Shown here one piece after another: positions 39,527 to 48,040 of a DNA stretch of 64,000 bases. Positions within the stretch are counted from its first letter, which is position 1. Each line of letters starts with the position of its first letter. The stretch is taken from assembly GCF_001522585.2 (NCBI RefSeq), contig NZ_CP013372.1:2232001-2296000 (forward strand). The letters run 5' to 3'. The notes beneath the pieces are model-generated. The model worked only from the letters and a program-made list of their open reading frames with translations, made no database searches and was not told the origin of the DNA. Source of the DNA: Burkholderia sp. NRF60-BP8 (GTDB lineage Bacteria; Pseudomonadota; Gammaproteobacteria; Burkholderiales; Burkholderiaceae). Both the position numbers and the translations under genes were made by a program.

Positions 39527-40552
39527 ATGACGCATCGCCCGATTCCGTCCACGCCGTCGCCCGCGCCGCGGGCCTTGCCCGATACGCCGGTGTCGCCGAT
39601 GTCGGCGCCCGCGCCCGTGCGCCTACGCCTGCACCGCGACGCGCATTCGATCGCATTCGCCGTGGCCGGCGCCGCGCACGGCCATCCGGTCGTCGTGCTG
39701 CACGGCGGGCCCGGCAGCGGCAGCCACGCCGGTATCCTGAGGCTGTTCGATCTCGCCTGCGTGCGCGTCGTGCTCGTCGACCAGCGCGGCGCGGGCGCAT
39801 CCGCGCCACGCGGCGGCACGCGCCACAACAACACCGCGCAGTTGATCGCGGATCTGGAGGCGGTGCGCAAGCAGCTCGGCGTTGCACGCTGGGGCGTCGT
39901 CGGCGGATCGTGGGGCGCCGCGCTCGCACTCGCGTATGCGGGCACGCATCCGGAGCGGGTGACGGGCGTCGTGCTGCGCGGCCTGTTCCTGACGTCGCCC
40001 CGCGAAGTCCGCGGGCTCTTCACGACTTCCCGTTCGCGTGCGCCGCGCGAATGGCGACGCCTGCATGCAGCGGCCGGCGGCGGCCGGCCGGATCGCCTGC
40101 TGTCGCGCTGCGCGCAGCGGCTGCGCCACGGCGCGGGCGCGGGCGGGCAGCGCGCCGTGGCGCTCGCGTGGCGCGCGTACGAAAACGCCGTCCTCGCATC
40201 GGCACGCACGCGCCGCTCGCCCGTGCGCGCGATCCGCTCGGACCAGACCGTCGGCCGGCTGATCGACAAATACCGGATCCAGGCGCACTACCTGCAACAC
40301 GATTGCTGGCTCGGCGAGCGCCGCGTGCTCGCACTCGCGCGACGGGCCGCACAAGCCGGCGTGCCGCTGTTCGCCGCGCACGGGATGCGCGATCCCGTTT
40401 GCCCGGTCGACAACGTCGTGCGGCTCGCGCGAGCCGCTCCCGACGCGGAGATCGAATGCGTGAATGCCGGGCATCTGGCAAGCGAGCCTGCGTTGGCGCG
40501 CAGCGTCGCACGCGCCGTGCATGCGATGTTCGCGACGGCGCCGTTCGCGTGA
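39527..40552 (+). CDS. Proline iminopeptidase-like alpha/beta hydrolase
   Basis: A 341-residue S33-family alpha/beta hydrolase from ATG 39527 (ATG 39599 is also possible). Signature elements are VVVLHGGPGSGSHAG (oxyanion loop HGGPG), VLVDQRGAGAS, nucleophile Ser in GVVGGSWGAALALAYA, and His in CVNAGHLASEP. The order matches proline iminopeptidases. The cap region is Arg-rich and unusual (SRAPREWRRLHAA) compared with textbook enzymes, so peptide specificity is uncertain. It converges on the TonB receptor gene 54 bases away and is probably not part of the PQQ system. Confidence 0.82.
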   Translation: MTHRPIPSTPSPAPRALPDTPVSPMSAPAPVRLRLHRDAHSIAFAVAGAAHGHPVVVLHGGPGSGSHAGILRLFDLACVRVVLVDQRGAGASAPRGGTRHNNTAQLIADLEAVRKQLGVARWGVVGGSWGAALALAYAGTHPERVTGVVLRGLFLTSPREVRGLFTTSRSRAPREWRRLHAAAGGGRPDRLLSRCAQRLRHGAGAGGQRAVALAWRAYENAVLASARTRRSPVRAIRSDQTVGRLIDKYRIQAHYLQHDCWLGERRVLALARRAAQAGVPLFAAHGMRDPVCPVDNVVRLARAAPDAEIECVNAGHLASEPALARSVARAVHAMFATAPFA

Positions 40553-40606
40553 CGACTCCGCGCCCATTCGCGTCGTGACGCGATCACGCACGCGGCCGCG
40601 CACCGC

Positions 40607-42937
40607 TCAATCCCATGCATAGCGCACGCCGACCCACGCGCCGCGCGGCGCGCCCGGCCCGACGAACTGCTCGTTCACCGGATGGGCGCCGTCGAACGTG
40701 TGGTTCGGCCCGTTGAAGAAATTCTGGCCGAGCGCGCCGAAGCTTGCGTAGCGCTTGTCGAACAGGTTCGTCACGCTCGCGAACACCTCGAACCGCTTCG
40801 TGGCCCGGTAACGCATGTCGAGATCGACCAGCACGTAGCCCGCGATCCGGCCGTTCGCGTCGGCGTTGTTCTCGTCGCCGCGCGCGTACACGTCGCTGCG
40901 CCACGTGACGTTCGCGCCGACGTCCCACGCGCGCGTCGCCGCGTAGTCGAGCCGCAGCTTCACCGTATGCGCCGGAATGCCGGGCACGCGGTCGCCCGGC
41001 TTGACCGTCACGTTGCCGTTCGCGTCGGCCGCCGAGTTCGCGGGGCTGTGTTCGGTCCACGACGACCGGTAGGTCGCGTCGACATGGCTGTACGACAGCC
41101 CGACACCGAGCGGACCGAACCGCGTGCGGCCGGTGAGCTCGACACCCTGCCGCCGCGTGTCGCCGACGTTGCGGAAATAGCCCTGCGCGCTGACCGGGCT
41201 GCTGATGAAGTGAATGTCGTCGGTCAGCGTCGTGCGGTAGGCGGCGGCGCTCCAGGTCGTCGCCGCGCCGATGCGGCCGCGCACGCCGGCTTCGAACGTC
41301 TTCGAGATCACGGGCTTGAGCGCCGGGTCGGCGATGAAATCGTTCGGCAGCGAACACGGTGCGGCCGGATCCGCGCATGCAAGCTCGATCGCGGTCGGCG
41401 AACGCATGCCTTCGTTGTAGGCCGCATACGCGGTGAAACCCGCGTCCGGGTTCCAGTCGACCCCGACGGCCGGGTTGAAGCGGGAGAACACTTGGTTGCC
41501 GTCGAGCAGCGGCTGCACGCCGCTCTCGTCGCCGATCCGTGCGTTCGACCAGTCGTAGCGGCCCGACAGCGTCAGCGTCCAGTGCGGCGTCAGCGACAAC
41601 GCATCGCTCAGGTACGCGCCGACATTCGCGTTGCGCGTCTTCGCGCGGGTCTGCCGGACGAAATCGCCGATGCCGATCGCCGCGCGCGCGTCGGTGAAAG
41701 ACGCGTCCTGCGACGACGCGACGTAGCTCGAGTTCGCGATATCGGCCGACACGCCCGCGACCAGTTGATTCTCCATCCCGCCGAGCTTGCCGAGCAGCGT
41801 GAGCTGCACGCTGCCGCCGTAGCTGTCGGTGACGATCGTCGATTGCGCGTTGCGGCCCTGCACCGTGTCGACCGTCCCGTCCTCGTCTACCGATCCGTAG
41901 TCCGTATTGTTGTTGCTGCTCGTATTGGCGTTGCGCAGGTGCCGGTAGTACGCATTGCCGCTCAACTCGACGTGCTCGCCGAAAAAGCGGTCGCCCGACA
42001 GCGTCAGGTAGCCGGCGCCGTTGCGGTTGCGGTCCGGATACGTATACGCCTGCTTCGGGTTGCCGAGGAACGAGCGCGGGATCGTCTGGGTGCCGGACAG
42101 CGTGTTGTCCGCGCCGCCTGCGGCGATCGACAGCGTCGTGTCCGCATCGGTGTAGCGCAGCTTGCCGAACGCCTGCCTCACGCGGCTCGCGTTGTGGTCG
42201 GCCCAGCCGCCTTCGTTCGCGACGTTCGCGCTCGCGTAGTAGTCGAGGTTCGGGCCGATCGTCCCGCCCTGCTCGATGCCCGCGGTCTTGCGGCCCCACG
42301 CGCCGCCCGACACCTCCGCTTCGCCGCCCGGGTTCGAGCGGCCGTTCTTCGTCGCGATCGCGAGCGCACCCCCGAGCGTATTGCGGCCGTACACCGGGTT
42401 GGAGCCCGGAATCAGCTGCACGCGGTCGATCGCCTGCATGGGCAGGATGTCCCAGTTCACGACATCGCCGAACGGCTCGTTCACGCGCACGCCGTCGACG
42501 AACACCGACAAGCCCTGCGGCGTGCCGAGCAGCGGCGACGCAGTGAAGCCGCGATAGTTGACGTCCGTCTGGTACGGGTTGCCCTGCGCGTCCGAGATCG
42601 TCACGCTCTGCAGGTTCGCGGCGAAGAAATCGGCGAGCGTCGCGCGGTGCTGCACGTCGATCTCGGCCGCCCGCACCGTCTGCACGTTCGCCGGCACCTT
42701 CGACAGCGGCATGCCGATCCCGAGCAGCGGCGTCGTGCCGACGACGACCACCGCGGGCAGCACGACGGTCGAGGCGGACAGCGCGACCGCGGCGCCATCC
42801 GCCTGCTGCTGCGCGCGCACGCTGCCGGGCGGCAGGCCGAACAGCGCCAGCGCGCCGACGGTCGTGCCGACGCATCGCACACGCCGGCCACGCCGCGTCA
42901 CGCCGTCGCGCCCGGCTGCCTTTGGTCTTCTGATCAT
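40607..42937 (-). CDS. TonB-dependent outer-membrane receptor (possible PQQ or lanthanide receptor)
   Basis: A 776-residue TonB-dependent receptor. Signal peptide to about residue 43 (SVRA), a TonB box near VVLPAVVVVGTTPL, a plug with FRGF-like YRGFTASPLLGTPQGLSVFV and VNEPFGDVVNWDILP, then GSNPVYGRNTLGGALAI, and a 22-strand barrel ending GAWVGVRYAWD. The block TASPLLGTPQG is one I associate with the receptor group that includes LutH, implicated in lanthanide uptake, as well as other members. It is divergent from the PQQ dehydrogenase and has its own -24/-12 promoter. Candidate cargo: a lanthanide complex or PQQ itself; sequence alone cannot tell. Confidence 0.88.
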   Translation of the reverse strand: MIRRPKAAGRDGVTRRGRRVRCVGTTVGALALFGLPPGSVRAQQQADGAAVALSASTVVLPAVVVVGTTPLLGIGMPLSKVPANVQTVRAAEIDVQHRATLADFFAANLQSVTISDAQGNPYQTDVNYRGFTASPLLGTPQGLSVFVDGVRVNEPFGDVVNWDILPMQAIDRVQLIPGSNPVYGRNTLGGALAIATKNGRSNPGGEAEVSGGAWGRKTAGIEQGGTIGPNLDYYASANVANEGGWADHNASRVRQAFGKLRYTDADTTLSIAAGGADNTLSGTQTIPRSFLGNPKQAYTYPDRNRNGAGYLTLSGDRFFGEHVELSGNAYYRHLRNANTSSNNNTDYGSVDEDGTVDTVQGRNAQSTIVTDSYGGSVQLTLLGKLGGMENQLVAGVSADIANSSYVASSQDASFTDARAAIGIGDFVRQTRAKTRNANVGAYLSDALSLTPHWTLTLSGRYDWSNARIGDESGVQPLLDGNQVFSRFNPAVGVDWNPDAGFTAYAAYNEGMRSPTAIELACADPAAPCSLPNDFIADPALKPVISKTFEAGVRGRIGAATTWSAAAYRTTLTDDIHFISSPVSAQGYFRNVGDTRRQGVELTGRTRFGPLGVGLSYSHVDATYRSSWTEHSPANSAADANGNVTVKPGDRVPGIPAHTVKLRLDYAATRAWDVGANVTWRSDVYARGDENNADANGRIAGYVLVDLDMRYRATKRFEVFASVTNLFDKRYASFGALGQNFFNGPNHTFDGAHPVNEQFVGPGAPRGAWVGVRYAWD

Positions 42938-43013
42938 TTTCGTTGTCTCCGCACGTGCATTGCGCCGGCCCGTGCGATGCACCGCGCGGCGACGGGTGTC
43001 GCGAAGCCGGCGT

Positions 43014-43028
43014 GCGAGAACCGTGCCA
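43014..43028 (-). promoter_or_regulatory. Sigma-54 promoter for the TonB-dependent receptor
   Basis: On the minus strand: TGGCACGGTTCTCGC. The -24 element TGGCACG is perfect and the GG-N10-GC spacing is exact; the -12 reads TCGC rather than TTGC. The ATG of the receptor is about 80 bases downstream. Confidence 0.7.
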
Positions 43029-43123
43029 GCGCCCCGAGCAAGAGCGGCGCGCACTGCCCCGCACATCGCGTCGGACCGGCATGCGCGCGACTGACGGCCC
43101 GCTGTTCCGCGAACTGCGTCACC

Positions 43124-43172
43124 TGTCATGTTTGGCAACACTTCGCGCACGACGGTGTACCTGAATGCAACA
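43124..43172. promoter_or_regulatory. Two TGT-N11-ACA dyads between divergent sigma-54 promoters
   Basis: TGTCATGTTTGGCAACA (43124-43140) and TGTACCTGAATGCAACA (43156-43172), centres 32 bp apart (three helical turns). Read on the other strand they are TGTTGCC-N7-ACA and TGTTGCA-N7-ACA, like the pair upstream of pqqA. They lie almost midway between the receptor promoter and the dehydrogenase promoter, as expected for shared activator sites. Confidence 0.65.
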
Positions 43173-43260
43173 CCTTCGCCGGGCCGATGGCGCGATGCGT
43201 CGCTCGACGCCCCACCTGCGATGCGCCGGTGTGCCGCGCCGCGCCGGCTTCCGGCCGCGA

Positions 43261-43275
43261 TGGCATGCGACTTGC
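43261..43275 (+). promoter_or_regulatory. Sigma-54 promoter for the PQQ dehydrogenase operon
   Basis: TGGCATGCGACTTGC: -24 TGGCATG (one mismatch to TGGCACG) and perfect -12 TTGC with GG-N10-GC spacing. The expected start of transcription is about 43287, some 80 bases before the dehydrogenase ATG. Confidence 0.78.
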
Positions 43276-43367
43276 GTGACGGGCAGTGCACTCGGCCCGG
43301 AACCCCAACCGTGCCGGCGCGACGAATCGTTCGCGGCGGTGCGACCACAATGACCCAGGAGACAACC

Positions 43368-45089
43368 ATGAAGAAACTCTCGGCTTCAGCGCGCCGGCTG
43401 GCGACGATCGGCATCGCGGTGGCAGCCGCCGTCGCGCTGAACCCCGGCCTCGTCGAAGCGGCCGCGGACTACCCGGCCGTGACCTACCAGCGCCTGACCG
43501 ATGCACACGGCGACCCGGGCTGGCTGACCTACTACCGCACCTACGACGGCCGCTCGCATTCGCCGCTCAAGCAGATCGACACGTCGAACGCGAAGGATCT
43601 CAAGCAGGTGTGGGCGTACAAATTCCCCGCCGACCTGAAGCAGGGCTTCGAGGCCACGCCGATCGTCAACGGCAACTACCTGTTCGTGACGACGCCGAAG
43701 GACAACGTCTACGCGTTCGATGCGAAGACCGGCAAGCAGCTGTGGAAATACGAGCCGAAGCTCGGCGCCGCATCCTTCAAGACCGCGTGCTGCGACGTCG
43801 TCAACCGCGGCGTCGCGCTGTACGGCAAGAACGTCTACATCGCGATGCTGAACGGCGAAATCGCGGCGCTCGACGCGCAGAGCGGCAATCTCGTGTGGAA
43901 GAAGCAGATGTTCGAGCCGGGCCTCGGCTACGCGTTCTCGCTGGCGCCGCTCGCGATCGACGGTGCGATCGTCGTCGGCACGTCCGGCGGCGAATACGGC
44001 ATTCGCGGCTACATCGCCGCGCTGAATCCGGAGGACGGCTCGCAGATCTGGAAACGCTACACGATCCCCGCCGCCGGCGAAAAGGGCGCGGAAACCTGGC
44101 CCGACGGCATGCAGAGCCATGGCGGCGGCGCAGCATGGCTCACCGGCACGTACGACGCCGCGTCGCGCACGCTGTACTGGGGTGTCGGCAACCCCGGCCC
44201 ATGGCTCGCGGCGCTGCGTCCCGGCGACAACCTGTATTCCGACTCGCTGCTCGCGCTCGATGCGAAGAGCGGCAACCTGAAGTGGCACTACCAGTACACG
44301 AACAACGACACGTGGGACTACGACGGCGTGAACGCGGCCGTCCTCGCGGACATCAAGTACAAGGGCAAGGACTACGACGCGATCATCCATGCCGACCGCA
44401 ACGGCTTCTTCCACGCGATCGACCGCACGACCGGCAAGCTGATCTACGCGACGCCGTTCGTGAAGGCGTTGTCGGTCACCGGCTACACGGCCGACGGCAA
44501 GCCGATCCAGGACGCGTCGAAGTTTCCGAAGGCCGGCACGACGATCGAAACGTGCCCGAGCTTCCTCGGCGGCAAGAACTGGTGGTCGATCTCGTACGAC
44601 CAGCAGCGCAACATCGCGGTCGTGCCCGCGCTGCACGCGTGCATGAGCCTGACCGGCAAGTCGGTCAGCTACATGGAAGGCCTGCCGTACCTCGGCGAAG
44701 GCTTCGAGATCAAGCCCGAGCCGGGCAGCGAAGGCTACGGAGAACTGACGGCCATCGACGTGAACACCGGCAAGAAGCTGTGGAGCCACTGGTCGAAGAA
44801 GCCGTGGAACGGCGGCGTCGCGACCACGGCGAGCGGCCTCGCGTTCAGCGGCTCGCTCGACGGCCACCTGTACGCGTTCGATACGGCGACCGGCAAGGTG
44901 CTGTGGGAAAGCCCGCAACTGGCGAGCGGCATCATTTCGCAGCCGTCGGTGTACGAGGTCGACGGCAAGGAGTATGTCGCCGTGCTCGCCGGCTACGGCG
45001 GCGCGAACCCGATCTGGGGCGGCCCGATGGCCGACATCGCGAAGGACGTTCCGCGCGGCGGCACGCTCTACGTGTTCGCGCTCGACTGA
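43368..45089 (+). CDS. PQQ-dependent alcohol dehydrogenase, lanthanide-type active site
   Basis: Periplasmic quinoprotein alcohol dehydrogenase, 573 residues with signal peptide to about residue 32. It forms an eight-bladed propeller with tryptophan docking repeats such as ALDAQSGNLVWKK and AFDAKTGKQLWKY. Active-site features: vicinal disulfide Cys141-Cys142, metal ligands Glu209 (GGEYGIRGY) and Asn275 (VGNPGPW), catalytic Asp317 and an Asp two residues later, Asp319 (NDTWDYDGV). This second Asp is the hallmark of lanthanide-dependent enzymes (XoxF, ExaF, PedH); calcium enzymes have Ala, Ser or Thr there. AGGAGA precedes ATG 43368. It is followed by its probable cytochrome partner and a HiPIP. 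Substrate (methanol, ethanol or other alcohol) is not determined. Confidence 0.93.
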   Translation: MKKLSASARRLATIGIAVAAAVALNPGLVEAAADYPAVTYQRLTDAHGDPGWLTYYRTYDGRSHSPLKQIDTSNAKDLKQVWAYKFPADLKQGFEATPIVNGNYLFVTTPKDNVYAFDAKTGKQLWKYEPKLGAASFKTACCDVVNRGVALYGKNVYIAMLNGEIAALDAQSGNLVWKKQMFEPGLGYAFSLAPLAIDGAIVVGTSGGEYGIRGYIAALNPEDGSQIWKRYTIPAAGEKGAETWPDGMQSHGGGAAWLTGTYDAASRTLYWGVGNPGPWLAALRPGDNLYSDSLLALDAKSGNLKWHYQYTNNDTWDYDGVNAAVLADIKYKGKDYDAIIHADRNGFFHAIDRTTGKLIYATPFVKALSVTGYTADGKPIQDASKFPKAGTTIETCPSFLGGKNWWSISYDQQRNIAVVPALHACMSLTGKSVSYMEGLPYLGEGFEIKPEPGSEGYGELTAIDVNTGKKLWSHWSKKPWNGGVATTASGLAFSGSLDGHLYAFDTATGKVLWESPQLASGIISQPSVYEVDGKEYVAVLAGYGGANPIWGGPMADIAKDVPRGGTLYVFALD

Positions 45090-45180
45090 ACCGGCGCCAC
45101 GCCCGAATCGCCCTCGAGTCGCGCCCGCATGCGCCCGATGCGGGCGCGACGCCCCACACGCTTGAACCGGATACACGACC

Positions 45181-46386
45181 ATGAATACTCGCCTCACTTC
45201 CGTTACCGTCGCCAGTCTGCTCGCCGTGGGCGTGGCGCTGACACCGGCAGCCGCGTCGGCCGACGTGCGCGTCTGCACGTTGCCCGGCAGCCCCACCACG
45301 GCGCTCGACCGCTCGGTTGCGCGCGAAGTGTTCCGCACCGCGGGCATCGCCGCGACCTTCAACAGCCGCGGCGTCGACGACAACGGCGACGACGACGGCA
45401 TCTCCGCGAGCGAGCTGACCAAATCGCTCGAACGCGACTGCGACGTGATCGCGGGCTTCCCGCGTTCGGCGATCGCCGATGCATCGGAATCCAAAATGAC
45501 GTTCTCGCGCGGCTATCTGCGCTCCGGCTACGTCAGCGTGTCGCTGCGCGACGCGCAAGCGCCGACCGGCGCGAAGGAAACGATCGCGGCCACGTACGGC
45601 AGCCCGTCGCAACTGATCGCCGCGCAGCAGGCGAACGCCCGCTTCGACCTCGAAAACACGAGCGAAAGGACGATCGGCGCGCTCGCCGCGGGCCGCGCGC
45701 AGCGTGCGATCGTCTGGTATCCGAGCGTCGTCGCCTACGAGCATGCGCACCCGCGACAACGGTTCAAGGTGGCGGCGACGTCGTCGCCGTACTCGGACTG
45801 GCAACTGTCGTTCGCATTCGGGCCGGGCAAGGACGCGCTGCAAAAACGCATCGACGCCACGCTGTCGCGGATGAGCGGCAACGGCCACCTCGCGTCGCTC
45901 ACGCGCGGCTGGACGCTTCCCGACGACATCGCGCAAGCCGCCGCCACGCCCGTGCGCGGCCGGTTTCTCGATGGCGCGATCGCGGCCGCTCGGCGGCCGG
46001 CAAAAAGCGGCTTCATCAAGGTTTCGACGAGCGAAGGCAGCGGCGTCCCGCCGTTCGACCAGGCGCAGGTGCAACACGGCAAGAAGCTCTATACCGATGC
46101 ATGCGCGAAATGCCACGGCGACCAGCTCGAGGGCAATACCGCCCCCGCGCTGAGCGGGGAATCGTTCGCGCCCGAGGGCAAGTCGCACATCACGGTCGGC
46201 GGCATCTTCCTGTACATGTCGAGCAACATGCCGGCCGATCGCCCCGGCAAGATGACCGCCCAGGAATACGAGGACCTGATGGCGTTCCTGCTGTACTCGA
46301 ACGGCTACGACGCGTCGAAGACCAAGCTGACCGCCGATATCGCCAACGCGTCGAAGGCGCCGCTCGTCGCCGGCCCGCGCAAGTAA
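45181..46386 (+). CDS. Fusion of quinoprotein-associated binding protein and cytochrome c (XoxJ-XoxG-like)
   Basis: A 401-residue periplasmic protein with signal peptide to about residue 27. Residues about 28-250 resemble the family 3 solute-binding proteins associated with quinoprotein dehydrogenases (XoxJ type): VRVCTLPGSPTTALDRSVAR, CDVIAGFPRSAI, SPYSDWQLSFAFGPGKD. Residues about 290-400 are a class I cytochrome c with haem motif CAKCH (308-312) and a candidate axial Met in LYMSSNMPADRPG. In methylotrophs these are separate genes xoxJ and xoxG next to xoxF. An acidic loop DDNGDDDGISASE at residues 66-78 resembles an EF-hand. It is 91 bases after the dehydrogenase and probably in the same transcript. 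Confidence 0.85.
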   Translation: MNTRLTSVTVASLLAVGVALTPAAASADVRVCTLPGSPTTALDRSVAREVFRTAGIAATFNSRGVDDNGDDDGISASELTKSLERDCDVIAGFPRSAIADASESKMTFSRGYLRSGYVSVSLRDAQAPTGAKETIAATYGSPSQLIAAQQANARFDLENTSERTIGALAAGRAQRAIVWYPSVVAYEHAHPRQRFKVAATSSPYSDWQLSFAFGPGKDALQKRIDATLSRMSGNGHLASLTRGWTLPDDIAQAAATPVRGRFLDGAIAAARRPAKSGFIKVSTSEGSGVPPFDQAQVQHGKKLYTDACAKCHGDQLEGNTAPALSGESFAPEGKSHITVGGIFLYMSSNMPADRPGKMTAQEYEDLMAFLLYSNGYDASKTKLTADIANASKAPLVAGPRK

Positions 46387-46483
46387 CTTCCCGCCCGCTT
46401 TCGTTTCGGTCGACCTTCGCGCCCGGCAGCATGCCCGGCGCGCGGGTCGGACTTTTTCTCGTCATTTCATTCAGGATAACATC

Positions 46484-46798
46484 ATGATCTCCCGCCATCG
46501 CAGAACCTTCATCGTGCAGGCCGCCGGCCTGTGCGCCGCGCTCGCGGCCGGCACGCGCGCATTCGCGGCCGCCCCGCCCGTCGACGAGAACGACGCCGCA
46601 GCGAAGACGCTCGGCTACCGCGCAAAGGCCACGGCCGTCGATACCGGCAAGTTCCCGAAGTATCAGGCCGGACAGACCTGTTCGAACTGCCGCTTCTACA
46701 AGGCCGCCGCGGGCGAATCCTTCGGTACGTGCCCGATGTTCGCGGGCAAGACGGTTGCCGCGGAAGGCTGGTGCAACGTCTACGCCAAGCTCGCTTGA
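46484..46798 (+). CDS. High-potential iron-sulfur protein (HiPIP)
   Basis: A 104-residue exported HiPIP. The N-terminus RHRRTFIVQAAG is a twin-arginine signal, as expected for a protein folded with its cluster before export. Four cysteines bind one 4Fe-4S cluster: CSNC, GTCPMF and GWCN. HiPIPs shuttle single electrons in the periplasm at high potential. Its position after a quinoprotein dehydrogenase and a cytochrome c suggests it takes electrons from the cytochrome domain towards the respiratory chain (inference). It lies about 97 bases after the fusion gene. Confidence 0.92.
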   Translation: MISRHRRTFIVQAAGLCAALAAGTRAFAAAPPVDENDAAAKTLGYRAKATAVDTGKFPKYQAGQTCSNCRFYKAAAGESFGTCPMFAGKTVAAEGWCNVYAKLA

Positions 46799-46929
46799 CG
46801 CCGGACCCGCTCGCGAGCGCGAAGGCGCGTTCCCCGACGGCGCGGCATGCAGGCGGCCCGCATCGCTTTCGCCATCGACATTTTAATTAGTCGTACGTAT
46901 TACAACACTCAAAAAAACGGAGACAGACG

Positions 46930-48000
46930 ATGAAGAGCAGGACATGGACGATTTGCGCGGCGCTGCTCGGCGCGGCGGCAAGCCCGAACGGTTTCGCGCA
47001 GAGCAGCGTCACGCTGTACGGCGACCTCGACGCCGCGTTGCTCTATACGAACCGATCGCTCGATTCGGCAACCGGCGGCAACGCCGGCCGCCAGTTCGCG
47101 CTGACCGATACGGGCATGACGCCGACCAACTTCGGCATCACGGGCATCGAGGATCTCGGCGGCGGGCTGCACGCGAGATTCAAGCTGGAAAGCGGCTTCA
47201 ACGTCACGGACGGCGCGTTCGGCCATTCGAACGGCAACTTCTTCGGCCGCCAGGCGTGGGTCGGAATCGACGGCGGCTTCGGCGAAACGAAGGTCGGCCT
47301 GCAGTTCTCGCCGTTCGTGCTCGCGATACTCGGATCGGATCCGCGCAACGTCTCGCACTTCGGCGCCGCGCTCGTGCCGTATGTCGACAACGTGCTCGTC
47401 ACGGGCCTCTTCAACCCGAACGCGATTTCGTACACGAGCCCCACGATCGCCGGGCTGACGGCCAGCGCGATGTTCGGTTTCGGCGGAAAGGCCGGCGACT
47501 TCCAGGCAGGACGCCAGTACTCCGGCAGCCTCACCTATACGAACGGCGGCTTCATGCTCAACGCGGCGCTCTACGACGGCAACGGCGGCACGTCGCCGAC
47601 GCCGGTGCCGAGCACGGTCGCGTTCGTCGGCCGCACGATCGGCACCGCCTATACGTTCGGGCCGGTGACCGGCAAGGCGTCGTTCACGCGCTACAAGGTC
47701 GCCGGCTCGTTCAGCAACGACGTGTACAGCGCCGGCCTCGACTATCGCGTCACGCCGGCCCTCGACCTGAACACCGGCGCGTGGTACACGACCGACCGCA
47801 ACGATTCGCACAATCATTCGCTGCTTGCCGCGATCGGCGCCGACTACAGCCTGTCGAAACGAACGGGCCTGTACGCGCAGGTTGGCGTGGTCAACAACCA
47901 CGGTGCGATGAATACGGGCCTCGGCATCACGGGCGGCGCGTTGTACGGGTTGCCGGGCACGACGGTCGGCGTCAACGCCGGCATCCACCACGTGTTCTGA
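46930..48000 (+). CDS. Outer-membrane porin (Burkholderia OmpC-like)
   Basis: A 356-residue trimeric porin. Signal peptide to about residue 23 (GFA-QSSVTLYG). Family marks: YGDLDAALLY start, FGITGIEDLGGGLHARFKLE, FGRQAWVGIDGGFGETKVGL, and terminal GVNAGIHHVF with aromatic C-terminus. GGAGACAG precedes ATG 46930; a hairpin follows the stop. The region before it (46799-46929) includes an AT-rich TTTTAATTAG that may be its own promoter, so it may not belong to the dehydrogenase operon. Confidence 0.94.
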   Translation: MKSRTWTICAALLGAAASPNGFAQSSVTLYGDLDAALLYTNRSLDSATGGNAGRQFALTDTGMTPTNFGITGIEDLGGGLHARFKLESGFNVTDGAFGHSNGNFFGRQAWVGIDGGFGETKVGLQFSPFVLAILGSDPRNVSHFGAALVPYVDNVLVTGLFNPNAISYTSPTIAGLTASAMFGFGGKAGDFQAGRQYSGSLTYTNGGFMLNAALYDGNGGTSPTPVPSTVAFVGRTIGTAYTFGPVTGKASFTRYKVAGSFSNDVYSAGLDYRVTPALDLNTGAWYTTDRNDSHNHSLLAAIGADYSLSKRTGLYAQVGVVNNHGAMNTGLGITGGALYGLPGTTVGVNAGIHHVF

Positions 48001-48014
48001 CGCAGCGCCTGCGC

Positions 48015-48040
48015 ACGGGCGGTCGCCGCGCGCCGCCCGT
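48015..48040 (+). terminator. Hairpin after the porin gene
   Basis: Arms ACGGGCGG (48015-48022) and CCGCCCGT (48033-48040) are exact complements, 15 bases after the stop; there is no T-run. Confidence 0.45.

Noticed and set aside
43132..43146. TTGGCAACACTTCGC as a sigma-54 promoter for the dehydrogenase
   Set aside because: The GG to GC distance is one base too short. The TGGCATGCGACTTGC element at 43261-43275 has the right spacing and position.
40682..43279. An 865-residue plus-strand frame opposite the TonB receptor
   Set aside because: Composition is Arg/Val/Ala shadow text of a high-GC gene; the receptor on the minus strand has full domain structure.
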